A stretch of 64,000 bases of DNA from Helicobacteraceae bacterium (lineage in GTDB: Bacteria > Campylobacterota > Campylobacteria > Campylobacterales > Sulfurimonadaceae): positions 62,001 through 126,000 of the forward strand of contig WTBY01000037.1 of assembly GCA_013138865.1 (NCBI GenBank), written 5' to 3'. The notes beneath the pieces are model-generated. The model was not told the DNA's origin and did no database searches. It was given only the letters and a program-made list of their open reading frames with translations. The position numbers were made by a program, and so were the translations under genes. Shown in pieces: positions 32,538 through 41,217 of this stretch; the first letter of the stretch is position 1, and every line of letters starts with the position of its first letter.

Positions 32538-33779
32538 ATGAGAAAAAATTATATTTCAGCTATGCTAATAACAACCGTTTTATTTCTACTAAGCGGATGT
32601 AGCGCGTTACAAATTAATACACCTTCTTTAGCTAAAGATACAACTATTAAAACACTAGTAGTCTTGGATCGACCACATACTTTACTAGACTATAGACTAT
32701 ACTATGCACTTACACAATCAACACAAAGACAGAAGCTAGGACTTAAATTTAAACTGCATATGGCAAATCCTTTTTTAGCAAAGAGTATAGATATGCCACT
32801 AAAAATGAGAGAACAGCAACTCTCAATGTATGCAGATATAAACGCTAGTGTAAAGACATTGTTAAAAATTAAAGAGAGTAAGCCTGAGGCTTTAAGTATG
32901 TCATCTGCACTATTTGAGTACATTAAAAATAATCCTAAATCTAACCTAAGTAGTGCCCATATAGTAGCTTCAGAACTGATGAAAGATTTTAATTTAATGA
33001 TCATAGAACCAACAGGTACAACAGCTTTACACCCTCTTTATTATGATAAAAAGCTGATCTCTGTTAATGGTTATGGTGCAAATGTGTTAGATCTTCTTGA
33101 TAGTACTTACCAATTAATGTTAATAGACCATGCATTAAAAAATAACATACCTGTTATAGGAATGTGTCATGGAGCACAGGTTGGTTATGCCTATGCAGGT
33201 GGGGATCTTGAAAAGTACTTTGACGTTGAAGCCGAAGCTAAAAATTTAGCTGGAAATAAGCATATGATTATGGCTCGAGAAAACCCTTATGGTAGTGGCG
33301 TTGAAGTGTGGAACTTAGAGAACTACATTATGACAAGACTCTGGAACGACCATACAACCTCGTTTGAAAATATAAAATATCCAATAGCACCATACATGAA
33401 AAAGGCACTAAATATTTCTGATAATAAAGATATATTTATTAACAAAGAGTTTGCTCAGTCACTTGCTATGAAACTACCAGTACCAAAAGGTGTTGAGAGC
33501 TATACAATGCATCCATTAAGTAGCTTAAATGAGAATATGTCAACTGTTATTACAGACTTTAACTCTCTACCAAGTGAAGATAGTTATGTAACGCAAGAGA
33601 GTACTAAAAACTTTTTAGATGTTTTTAAAGATAAGCTACAAGTAGTGGACTTTTTTAAATATAAGACACTATATGCAACTCAGTACCATCCTCAATATGT
33701 TTATAACGATTATGACACAAGTTTAATATTTGATTTTTATACACAAATGATTAAAGAGAACTATAAAAAATTTAATTAA
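32538..33779 (+). CDS. Lipoprotein with class I glutamine amidotransferase-like domain
   Basis: 413 aa. Signal peptide and lipobox LLSGC (Cys20) place it in the cell envelope. From about residue 150 it has a GATase1-type fold: LLDSTYQLMLIDHALKNNIPVIGMCHGAQVGYAYAGGD, with the nucleophile elbow G-M-C-H-G-A-Q (Cys about 210), and late YATQYHPQY (His about 384). The usual Glu after HP is Gln here. This resembles gamma-glutamyl hydrolase/peptidase C26 proteins. The first 130 residues are helical and unrecognised. An export signal on such a fold is unusual. Substrate unknown. Confidence 0.75.
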   Translation: MRKNYISAMLITTVLFLLSGCSALQINTPSLAKDTTIKTLVVLDRPHTLLDYRLYYALTQSTQRQKLGLKFKLHMANPFLAKSIDMPLKMREQQLSMYADINASVKTLLKIKESKPEALSMSSALFEYIKNNPKSNLSSAHIVASELMKDFNLMIIEPTGTTALHPLYYDKKLISVNGYGANVLDLLDSTYQLMLIDHALKNNIPVIGMCHGAQVGYAYAGGDLEKYFDVEAEAKNLAGNKHMIMARENPYGSGVEVWNLENYIMTRLWNDHTTSFENIKYPIAPYMKKALNISDNKDIFINKEFAQSLAMKLPVPKGVESYTMHPLSSLNENMSTVITDFNSLPSEDSYVTQESTKNFLDVFKDKLQVVDFFKYKTLYATQYHPQYVYNDYDTSLIFDFYTQMIKENYKKFN

Positions 33780-33897
33780 TTTGAAGAGCTATTTTTAATA
33801 AAGTATCAAACTGGTAGCAAAAGTATTTTTTTTTGCTATTTGAATGATATTTAATTGTGTTAAAGTGCAACATACTTAAAACTTAAAGGTCAAAGTT

Positions 33898-36375
33898 ATG
33901 TTCACAAAAAAGAAAATATTTAGTAAAAAACATGTTGCAATATGGGTAAGTTTAACTGCTTTACTTTTTGTAGGTTGTGACAGTAATGAAAAGCCAGTCT
34001 TTAGTGGTAAAGTTATTGGTAGTCACTATGAGGGAGCAAAAGTTTTTATAGACTTAAATGATAACTTATTACACAATCAAGATGAACCATTCACAATTAC
34101 TGCAAAAGATGGTAGTTGGACTCTTGCCAATCCTGAAACTAAAGTATTCAATATTGTTGCAGATATTTCAGTAGGAAATACTGCTTATAAATTCAACTCA
34201 ATACCAATGATGAGAAAAGTAACAAAACCATTAAAATTTATTGCTTCAACACAAAGTACTGGTATAGATGGGCAAATTATGGTTAGTGCAATTTCTACTA
34301 TGGTTTACAAAGAGATGAAGAGTAGTTCCACATCATTAGAAATTGCTCAAGCTTCAGTAGCAAAAGAGCTTGGTGTTGAAGTGTTTGATATGTTAAATGA
34401 TTTTGATGTTCTAGAAAGAACTGAGATTACTGATCAGCTACAATTTGCTTCTAACATGGAAACTTCAGAACTTGAGACTAGCCCGGTACATGAAAGTTCT
34501 TCAGATGATAATACAAATTCATGTAAAAAGAAGTCAGGTTTTTTTAGTTTTTTAAAAAAAGGGGTTAGCTTTGTTGTAAAGGATCCAGAAGTAGTTGCAG
34601 CCACCTCAAGTCAACTAGTAGTTTTAAATGATGTGGAAGAAGATGATGATGATATAGATCCACCTGAGCCTGACCCTGCAGACAATCCAGATCATGATTA
34701 TACATGTCAGTTAAATACTATGATTGGTATTCAAGAAAATATTGAAGGAAATGTAACACAAATCAATTCTGAACTTAAGGTTGCAGATAGTTTATTGACT
34801 GATATTTATAATCAGATGATAGAGGATAATGAAGCAAAAGCACAAGAACAGATTAGTAAATTTCTAGTTGCTGCAAAAACTACATGGCAAGACTTTAACG
34901 ACAATTTTTTACCTGCAAACTCTAATCTTGAATTCGTTAAAAATTGCGTTAGTATGAAATATATAAGTGCAACAAATGTTTTTAATAACACTTCTGCTAA
35001 TGATAATAATATATTCGCACTTATAACCTATGTAGACACTTTACTAGGTTCTGGATTAGCTGATGACCAAATAATACAAGCTATGCTAAGTGCTAAGGTT
35101 ACACTAGAAAGTGAGAATAAGGTTACATCTACTCAAGGTACCAAAGGTGATGATATTGTTACACAAATGCTACAAAGTGGTAATAGTGCATTCTATATAT
35201 TTATGCAAATTGCTACCGCACTACAACAAACATATAATCTTGAAGCAGCAAATGCACTGTTTATATATTCTCAAATAAATGAAACTATGTGTTCTGATGA
35301 TAGTATTCAACTATTTATAGCTACAGATGGAATAAAAATTAAAGATACATTATTCGACAATATAACAACTTTGAATCAAACATATTTTGCAAGATTTAAA
35401 AAATTACAAGAGCTTATTATTAAATACTCTGGTTTACATAGTGACCATATGGATAATATCAATCCTGATTTATCAGATGATGTACCATCTGCTTCAAGTT
35501 ATGCTGGTGTGCCAAATGGAGATTGGACTAATGAGGGAACACTCTTTACACCAATGATACTAGTAGGTTCAGACTATAATGTAACTGGTTACTATGATGG
35601 TGTAACCTTAACAAGTGTGAACCCATATGATAGAAGCTCTAGGACAAGTTTAGATCTAAGTGACTGTTTAGATCCGTCTACAGATGCACCTACCTTGATG
35701 ACATATGGAACTATCTCCAATGAAATTAATAAAACTAATCAAAAGTTATCTTGTGGTTGGCTAAATGCCAGTAAATATTCATGGTTAATTACGAAAGAGC
35801 TCGGACATACTAGAGAACCTCCTTATGCGTGGGCTCATGGTATTGGTGAGGGTGATGCTTATAATACATATATTTATCCAGATAGTGCCTTTAATACCTT
35901 CTACCAGGGAAAAACTCTAATAAAAAATGGTGATGAAGAACATAAACCTGTTGTTGATGATAAAAATAACTTAAAGGTAGCAAGTAACAGCACAAAGGCA
36001 CAAACAATACAGTTTACATCACCAAATGGTGAAAAAGCCTTATTTCAGCTTGGATATAAAACAAAAAATAATGCAGCTTCCGGAGCATCTATAACTTGTG
36101 GCTCATCAGGTGAGGGAGAGTATTCGAATGATGACTATTCATGGACTTGTACAGGTGTTCAGTATGCTGATAAGTATTTAGAGAAGTTACATATTGGATT
36201 TCCTAAGACAAGTGGTGATAGGTATACTATCTACTTCGGATTCCATGGTAAGAATGTAGAGAAAAATCGTTATGCCAATGGGTATCTTGATCATTGTGAT
36301 TTAGGAGATTTTAGCTGTGCAAAAAAATTATACAAGGATTATAATAGCTATACTCTAATACCTTGGGTCCAATAA
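33898..36375 (+). CDS. Large lipoprotein, 825 aa, function unknown
   Basis: Signal peptide with lipobox LLFVGC (Cys about 27). Residues 32-90 (FSGKVIGSHYEGAKVFIDLNDN, then DGSWTL) look like an SdrD-B or carboxypeptidase-regulatory-like beta domain, often found on surface proteins. A highly acidic linker (EEDDDDIDPPEPDPADNPD) lies near 245-265, a helical middle follows (280-510), and the C-terminal third is rich in Gly, Trp, Tyr and Cys (SWLITKELGHTREPPYAWAH). No family recognised for the last 550 residues. It is 118 bp after the amidotransferase-like lipoprotein, on the same strand. Confidence 0.7.
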   Translation: MFTKKKIFSKKHVAIWVSLTALLFVGCDSNEKPVFSGKVIGSHYEGAKVFIDLNDNLLHNQDEPFTITAKDGSWTLANPETKVFNIVADISVGNTAYKFNSIPMMRKVTKPLKFIASTQSTGIDGQIMVSAISTMVYKEMKSSSTSLEIAQASVAKELGVEVFDMLNDFDVLERTEITDQLQFASNMETSELETSPVHESSSDDNTNSCKKKSGFFSFLKKGVSFVVKDPEVVAATSSQLVVLNDVEEDDDDIDPPEPDPADNPDHDYTCQLNTMIGIQENIEGNVTQINSELKVADSLLTDIYNQMIEDNEAKAQEQISKFLVAAKTTWQDFNDNFLPANSNLEFVKNCVSMKYISATNVFNNTSANDNNIFALITYVDTLLGSGLADDQIIQAMLSAKVTLESENKVTSTQGTKGDDIVTQMLQSGNSAFYIFMQIATALQQTYNLEAANALFIYSQINETMCSDDSIQLFIATDGIKIKDTLFDNITTLNQTYFARFKKLQELIIKYSGLHSDHMDNINPDLSDDVPSASSYAGVPNGDWTNEGTLFTPMILVGSDYNVTGYYDGVTLTSVNPYDRSSRTSLDLSDCLDPSTDAPTLMTYGTISNEINKTNQKLSCGWLNASKYSWLITKELGHTREPPYAWAHGIGEGDAYNTYIYPDSAFNTFYQGKTLIKNGDEEHKPVVDDKNNLKVASNSTKAQTIQFTSPNGEKALFQLGYKTKNNAASGASITCGSSGEGEYSNDDYSWTCTGVQYADKYLEKLHIGFPKTSGDRYTIYFGFHGKNVEKNRYANGYLDHCDLGDFSCAKKLYKDYNSYTLIPWVQ

Positions 36376-36472
36376 TTCTCATTACATATTTTCTGAGATC
36401 ATGAAAGAACTAACTTTCACACTCTCAAGAAAGTTTAAATTTAATAATTTTGGAGAGTATTAATAACTTTTT

Positions 36473-37447
36473 CTACAAAATAGCTTGAAGTGAAATAAGG
36501 GTTGCAATTAAAAGTGAATTTTTGTCCATTTTTTGTGACTTCATTTGAAGTTCACACTCCAAAAGAAGCCTGATCGCTTTCTCATAACTCTCCTGTTTAA
36601 AACGTAAACAGAGTTGAGAACGCTCTTTTTCTATAAAAGGTGGTAGTCTATAGCCTAAAATATCTGCCGAATTTACATTTCCATTTATTTTGATGTAGAT
36701 GTAAAATAGGTAAAGTGTTGTTAAAAAACTGCTAACGGCAGTTATTATACGGATCTCATCTTCACCATGTTCTAGTAGTAACTGAAGATCCTTTTTAAAC
36801 TCTTTTTTGTGAAGAAGTGCATTTATAAAAACATCAAGTTTTACCTCAGCGAGAGCAAAAACCAACTCATCTATATCTTTTGTAGTTACAGCTCTATCTA
36901 AAATACCAAGTTTTGAGAGTTCATTAAAAGCTAAAGCTAAATCACCGTTTTGTGCAAGTAAAAGGTGTGAAGCAGAATAACCATCCATATTTATATTTAG
37001 TGATCTTGCTTCTTCAAGAAGAATAGTTTTGGCTTCATTTTCGTATGGAGTAAATAAACGAACACTATCTCCTCCACTCTTCTTGTTAAAAGCAGAAGTT
37101 GCACTTGCTTTATAGTCACTTCCATAGTAGCCATAAATGAAAATATTGTCACTATTTTTTTGAGTAAGCTCTACTAAAATATCTAAATCTTTTTTAGAAA
37201 CTTTTTTTTCACTTTTGATTATTAAAATAGATCGATCACCAAATAGTGATCCTTGAGAAAGATGTGCTTTGGCTAAGTTAAAGTCATACTCATCATGGTA
37301 GAGTGAAACTATCTGTGCGTCAGCAACATTACTAATTCTTTGAACATAACGATCAATTAAAAAGTGACTCTCTCCAAAAAGCATGATCGCACTTGGAAGC
37401 CTTTGAGCTTTGATCGCATTGTCTAACTCATGGCGCTTTAGTGCCAT
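36473..37447 (-). CDS. holA: DNA polymerase III subunit delta
   Basis: Clamp-loader subunit that opens the beta clamp. 324 aa, typical length. AAA-like N-terminal part: MLFGESHFLIDRYVQRI (in place of a P-loop), LFGDRSILIIKSEKKVSKKDL, IFIYGYYGSDYKA; helical C-terminal collar (RLLLECELQMKSQKMDKN...). It starts 0 bp after the rnr stop, so both are one operon. Its 3' end is the source of the decayed copy at 32342-32486. Confidence 0.9.
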   Translation of the reverse strand: MALKRHELDNAIKAQRLPSAIMLFGESHFLIDRYVQRISNVADAQIVSLYHDEYDFNLAKAHLSQGSLFGDRSILIIKSEKKVSKKDLDILVELTQKNSDNIFIYGYYGSDYKASATSAFNKKSGGDSVRLFTPYENEAKTILLEEARSLNINMDGYSASHLLLAQNGDLALAFNELSKLGILDRAVTTKDIDELVFALAEVKLDVFINALLHKKEFKKDLQLLLEHGEDEIRIITAVSSFLTTLYLFYIYIKINGNVNSADILGYRLPPFIEKERSQLCLRFKQESYEKAIRLLLECELQMKSQKMDKNSLLIATLISLQAIL

Positions 37448-39382
37448 CTACTCTGCTTTTTCTTCTACTGTTGCAGTTATTTTTGCAGTTGCTATGTCTG
37501 AAGTTTCAAGTCTAACTATAAGCTCGTCAAAGAGTAAAATAGGAATTGTAGAGACTATGTGAAGACGAGCTCCAATGATCCCCTCTGTAGTCTCAGCAAA
37601 GATCTCATCTTCAGTTTTTATAACACGCGCTTTAAAAGTTTTACCTATATTTTCATCTGCCCAACGAGCAAATTTTCGTTGCATAAAGTCTAACTCAATA
37701 CTACCAGCTTCACGCTCTTTCTCACTAATGATTACACAAAGTGCGTCAATATTACGAAGAACATAAGAACCTTCTTCTGTATCGTTAGAGTTTATAGCTT
37801 TTAAAAGTCGGTGAATGATCAGATCTGAGTAACGTCTGATCGGAGATGTAAAGTGTGAGTAAGCTTCAAAGCCTAAACCAAAGTGACCAACATTGTCAGG
37901 TGCATAACGTGCTCTCATTTGTGACTGAATGATCAGTTTATCAACGTCACTTAAAATGTTTAGTCTCTCAGCTTCACGCTGAATGTAAGTGATCGTCTCT
38001 TTTAGTGACTCTTTAGGCTCGATCATCATACCGATTCCAGCTAACTCTTGGTAAAGTGTTTGAATTTTGCTCTGTGAAGGTGGTTCATGTATACGAAAAA
38101 CTCCACGCTCAAACTTAGAAGCTGCGGCTTTGTTAGCCAAGAGCATACAGTCCTCAACAAGTGAGTGTGATGGAGTATCATCTGCGATCGTAGTCGCTTG
38201 TATAAGTCCAGCTTCATTCAGACTCATTTCGATCTCATCTGAGCGAAAGTCAAAACCTATCTTAAGGCGTTTTTCTCTAAGTGCATCTGTAACTTTTTTA
38301 AGAGGTCTTAAATATGCAAAAACCTCTCTCTCTTCATCATTTTTAGGTTTTAATTTTCCCTCAAAAAAAGCATCAACATCTTCATAAGTAAAACGTCTAC
38401 TTGAGTGAATAATAGCTTCATAAACAGTTGCTTCAACAACTTCAAGTTCTTCTAGTTTCATCTCAAAAACATAAGCTAGTCTATCAACATGAGGTTGAAG
38501 CGAACAGAGTGTTTCACTTAAAGTTCTTGGTAACATAGGTATAGATCTGTGAGGTAGATAGATAGAGAAACTTCTGTAAATTGCTTCAACATCAATAGCA
38601 CCAAAAGGTTTTACATATTCACTAACATCTGCGATCGCCACGTAGATCGTTGAATTTGACTCATCGTAATAGATCGCATCATCAAAATCTTTAGCAGTAA
38701 CAGGGTCAATCGTACAAAATGGAAGTGAACGAAGATCTCTGCGATCACTGTACTTTGAAGCATCAACTTCATTAAACTCACTAGCCATAGCTAAAACATC
38801 TGGCTCAAACTCATCATGTTTATTGTAGGCTGATAGAACTATCTTCTCATCTACAAGAGGATCACTTATATTTCCTAGCACTTCTTCTATTGTATTATTT
38901 TCATTGTTAATTTTAAAAAGAGTCCCAACTTCATAAGTGTCTATCTCTTTTTGAGATATAGGTACACCAATATTGTAAGAGGTTTTTATACTAACAACTA
39001 CTTTTTCATTCTCATGTATCTTTACGATCGCGATCGAGTAACTCTGTTCACGTCCAACAACTTTAACAATTTTTGCACTTGGTCGTCCACGCCCACCTAA
39101 AAGACGTTGAGCTATAACTATATCGCCTTGAGTAGCACCATGCATATCATTAGTATCTATGTAAAGATCACGTACAGCAGTTGCTCCAATGATCTGTAAA
39201 TAGGCACTATTATCTTGCGAAACTGAGAGTGTACCGGCTCTATATTTTGAAGGGAGTGTATAGATGTTTTTTTCGTAAGTGATAAAACCCTCTTCAAAAA
39301 GAGAGTTTACATGTTCACGTTCGTCTTTTGAGATATCTTGTTCATAAAGACCAAGTGTTAGTTTTATTAAAAGGGTTTTAAT
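37448..39382 (-). CDS. rnr: Ribonuclease R (VacB family), probable ATT start
   Basis: 3'-5' exoribonuclease. The RNB core shows LPFCTIDPVTAKDFDDAIYY (four catalytic Asp), AYVFEMKLEEL, LVEDCMLLANKAAASK, HFTSPIRRYSDLIIHR; an S1 domain ends the protein (FKARVIKTEDEIFAETTEGIIG). The first ATG in frame (39145) would cut off a well-formed N-terminal region (KLTLGLYEQDISKDEREHV ... IIGATAVRDLYIDTND) typical of the family. That region is open back to 39382 but has no ATG, GTG or TTG; ATT at 39382-39380, overlapping the upstream gene's TAA as ATTAA, is the only sensible start, giving 644 aa. A frameshift or sequencing error is the alternative. Confidence 0.88.
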   Translation of the reverse strand: MKTLLIKLTLGLYEQDISKDEREHVNSLFEEGFITYEKNIYTLPSKYRAGTLSVSQDNSAYLQIIGATAVRDLYIDTNDMHGATQGDIVIAQRLLGGRGRPSAKIVKVVGREQSYSIAIVKIHENEKVVVSIKTSYNIGVPISQKEIDTYEVGTLFKINNENNTIEEVLGNISDPLVDEKIVLSAYNKHDEFEPDVLAMASEFNEVDASKYSDRRDLRSLPFCTIDPVTAKDFDDAIYYDESNSTIYVAIADVSEYVKPFGAIDVEAIYRSFSIYLPHRSIPMLPRTLSETLCSLQPHVDRLAYVFEMKLEELEVVEATVYEAIIHSSRRFTYEDVDAFFEGKLKPKNDEEREVFAYLRPLKKVTDALREKRLKIGFDFRSDEIEMSLNEAGLIQATTIADDTPSHSLVEDCMLLANKAAASKFERGVFRIHEPPSQSKIQTLYQELAGIGMMIEPKESLKETITYIQREAERLNILSDVDKLIIQSQMRARYAPDNVGHFGLGFEAYSHFTSPIRRYSDLIIHRLLKAINSNDTEEGSYVLRNIDALCVIISEKEREAGSIELDFMQRKFARWADENIGKTFKARVIKTEDEIFAETTEGIIGARLHIVSTIPILLFDELIVRLETSDIATAKITATVEEKAE

Positions 39383-40196
39383 CTTGATCTTGAACTTCTC
39401 TCATGTTATTAATAGCATCTAAAAGAGCAGCATCGTCTAAACCGTTTGCTTTAGCACAAGCAACAGCTTCTGCTGAACTCTCATCTGTTACAACACCATT
39501 TAAAGGTATTGCAATACGAACAGCTTGAAGAATAGCAGATCTAGTTTTTGTTTCAGGATCAGGTGCTTTTGATGGATCTGAACAGTATCTAATAGTACTA
39601 ATTAGTGAGTCTTCAAATCTCCAGTGATCAAATATAGTAGCACTTGCTTCTGCTGTATCTATCTCTATAAATTCAACTTCAGCTTCTTTTATTTTACCTT
39701 CAACAATCATAGCTTTGAAAGCATCTTTATCGCCACTTTCAATAATGATCTGAGCAATTAAAGCTTTACCAATCTCAACTAAGAAAGAAGCAGGAGAAAG
39801 AACATTTAACATAAGTCTATCAATTTTAGCATACCAGTTATTTACAAGAGCAACTTGGTTTTGAGAAAGTGATGCAAACTGATCGTTAGTAATACCGTAA
39901 GCAGAAAGGTCAAGTTTAAAGCTTTTCTTAACGATACTTGCAAGTGCAAAACCACGAATAGCACCCATACCAAAAAGACTAACAGCACGCTCTATAGAGT
40001 TAATTTCACGAGAAAAACCATAAAGTGGTGAGTTAGCTGCTTTTAAAATATCAGCAGTTAGAAGAGGATCAGACTCTAAAACTTTAACCATATCCATGAA
40101 ACTACTCTCAGGATCTTGGTAAATTGCCTCTATTTTAATAGCAGACTCAGGAAGTGGTGGAAGCTGTTTGATCTTTTCTAGTAACTTATCTTTCAT
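39378..40196 (-). CDS. HDOD domain protein
   Basis: 272-aa HDOD (HD-related output domain) protein: LLEKIKQLPPLPESAIKIEAIYQDPE is the canonical opening, followed by VLESDPLLTADILKAANSPLYGF and INSIERAVSLFGMGAIRGFAL. Stand-alone HDOD proteins act in stress and motility signalling without proven enzymatic activity. The gene overlaps the presumed rnr start (ATTAA) and is probably the first gene of an HDOD-rnr-holA transcript. Confidence 0.93.
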   Translation of the reverse strand: MKDKLLEKIKQLPPLPESAIKIEAIYQDPESSFMDMVKVLESDPLLTADILKAANSPLYGFSREINSIERAVSLFGMGAIRGFALASIVKKSFKLDLSAYGITNDQFASLSQNQVALVNNWYAKIDRLMLNVLSPASFLVEIGKALIAQIIIESGDKDAFKAMIVEGKIKEAEVEFIEIDTAEASATIFDHWRFEDSLISTIRYCSDPSKAPDPETKTRSAILQAVRIAIPLNGVVTDESSAEAVACAKANGLDDAALLDAINNMREVQDQD

Positions 40197-40291
40197 TATT
40201 TAACCCATTCGTAAAAATTTATTATGGCATTATACACATTTATTTGTTATGATACAATATTATAAATAATTTTAATGGAGAAATAGAACAA

Positions 40292-40618
40292 ATGCAAAAT
40301 ACTGAAATATTAAATCACTTAGGTTACAAAGTGAATGACGCTCTTTTAGAGCAGTTAGATAGAATTATCGAAAATACACACGGCTTTAGTAAAATTGTTA
40401 AACACGTTATGGACTTACATGATGTTTTAAAAGTTGATGATTCTCATGTAGCAATGTCAAATAGTTTTGATGTTTTTAAAATTAAAGTTGAAGCACCAAG
40501 TGAACCTAGAGTTGAAGAAGCACTAGAAAAAATTAAACACTTTGAAGAGAAATTTAAAGTAATTTTAGAAAAAGTTCAAGGAAAAGAGACTTACTACATT
40601 AAAGGCTTTGCTAAATAG
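40292..40618 (+). CDS. Conserved hypothetical protein, 108 aa
   Basis: Soluble, mixed alpha/beta protein beginning MQNTEILNHLGYKVNDALLEQLDRIIENTHGFSKIVKHVM, with a charged C-terminal half (EEALEKIKHFEEKFKVILEKVQGKETYYIKGF). No catalytic motif or known family recognised; it looks like a small lineage-conserved protein. GGAG ribosome site at 14 bp, own promoter region divergent from the HDOD gene. Its stop overlaps by one base the GTG start of the Gre-like factor, so they are co-translated. Confidence 0.8.
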   Translation: MQNTEILNHLGYKVNDALLEQLDRIIENTHGFSKIVKHVMDLHDVLKVDDSHVAMSNSFDVFKIKVEAPSEPRVEEALEKIKHFEEKFKVILEKVQGKETYYIKGFAK

Positions 40619-41142
40619 TGAGAGTTGAACCAATAACACAAGAGGGTTACGATCTTCTTCTTTTAGAGTTTAAATTTTTAAAAGATAAAGAGAAGCCCAA
40701 AGTAAATAGAGAGAAACAAGAAGCAGCAGCACAAGGTGATAGAAGTGAAAATGCTGACTATCACGCTGCAAAAGAGAAACTGCGTCATATAGATAAACGT
40801 CTTTTTTATCTTAACTCAATGATCGAAAAATCAAAAATAATAGACCCTTCTATACTAAAACACGATCGTGTCTCTTTTGGATCTACGATCACACTCTTAG
40901 ATCTTGAGAGTGATGAAGAGAGAGAAATAACTATTTGTGGTGTGTTAGAGAGTGAGCCTGATAATTTACTTATTTCTATTCACGCGCCACTTTCTCAAGC
41001 TATGCTAGGTAAATTAGAAGGAGATGACTTCATTGTCACCCTTCCAAATGGTAAAAAAGAGTATGAAATAGTTAAAATAGAGTACATAAATATTTTCTCG
41101 CTTAAACAAGTTATTAAGAGTGAAAAAGAGTTTGCTGTATAA
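40618..41142 (+). CDS. GreA/GreB-family transcription elongation factor
   Basis: Reactivates backtracked RNA polymerase by stimulating transcript cleavage. 174 aa. N-terminal coiled coil with ITQEGYDLLLLEFKFLKDKEKPKV and the tip region AAAQGDRSENADYHAAKEK (the catalytic acidic D/E pair: D-x-S-E-N-A-D-Y), then the C-terminal FKBP-like domain (RVSFGSTITLLDLE ... SPL-like PLSQAMLGKLEGD, YEIVKIEY). GTG start, one-base overlap with the upstream gene. Length and the extended C-terminus resemble GreB more than GreA. Confidence 0.88.
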   Translation: MRVEPITQEGYDLLLLEFKFLKDKEKPKVNREKQEAAAQGDRSENADYHAAKEKLRHIDKRLFYLNSMIEKSKIIDPSILKHDRVSFGSTITLLDLESDEEREITICGVLESEPDNLLISIHAPLSQAMLGKLEGDDFIVTLPNGKKEYEIVKIEYINIFSLKQVIKSEKEFAV

Positions 41143-41212
41143 GTAAACTCAGTACAAAGCTGAAAGCTTGTGCTAGAGTTTACTTACTTCTAATTCTGAA
41201 AGAATTATGAAG
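41143..41212. repeat. Double-hairpin intergenic repeat, copy 1
   Basis: Begins directly after the Gre-factor stop. Hairpin 1: GTAAACTC ... GAGTTTAC (8 bp) extended inwards by AGTACAAAGC / GCTTGTGCT; hairpin 2: CTTCTAATTCT / AGAATTATGAAG. The same element occurs after rpsR. It probably ends the transcript, though no T-run follows. Confidence 0.85.
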
Positions 41213-41217
41213 CCACC

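Noticed and set aside
33815-33842. TAGCAAAA ... TTTTGCTA inverted repeat before the 825-aa lipoprotein as terminator
   Set aside because: The 8-bp stem is almost only A/T around a poly-T tract; stability too low to claim, though possible.
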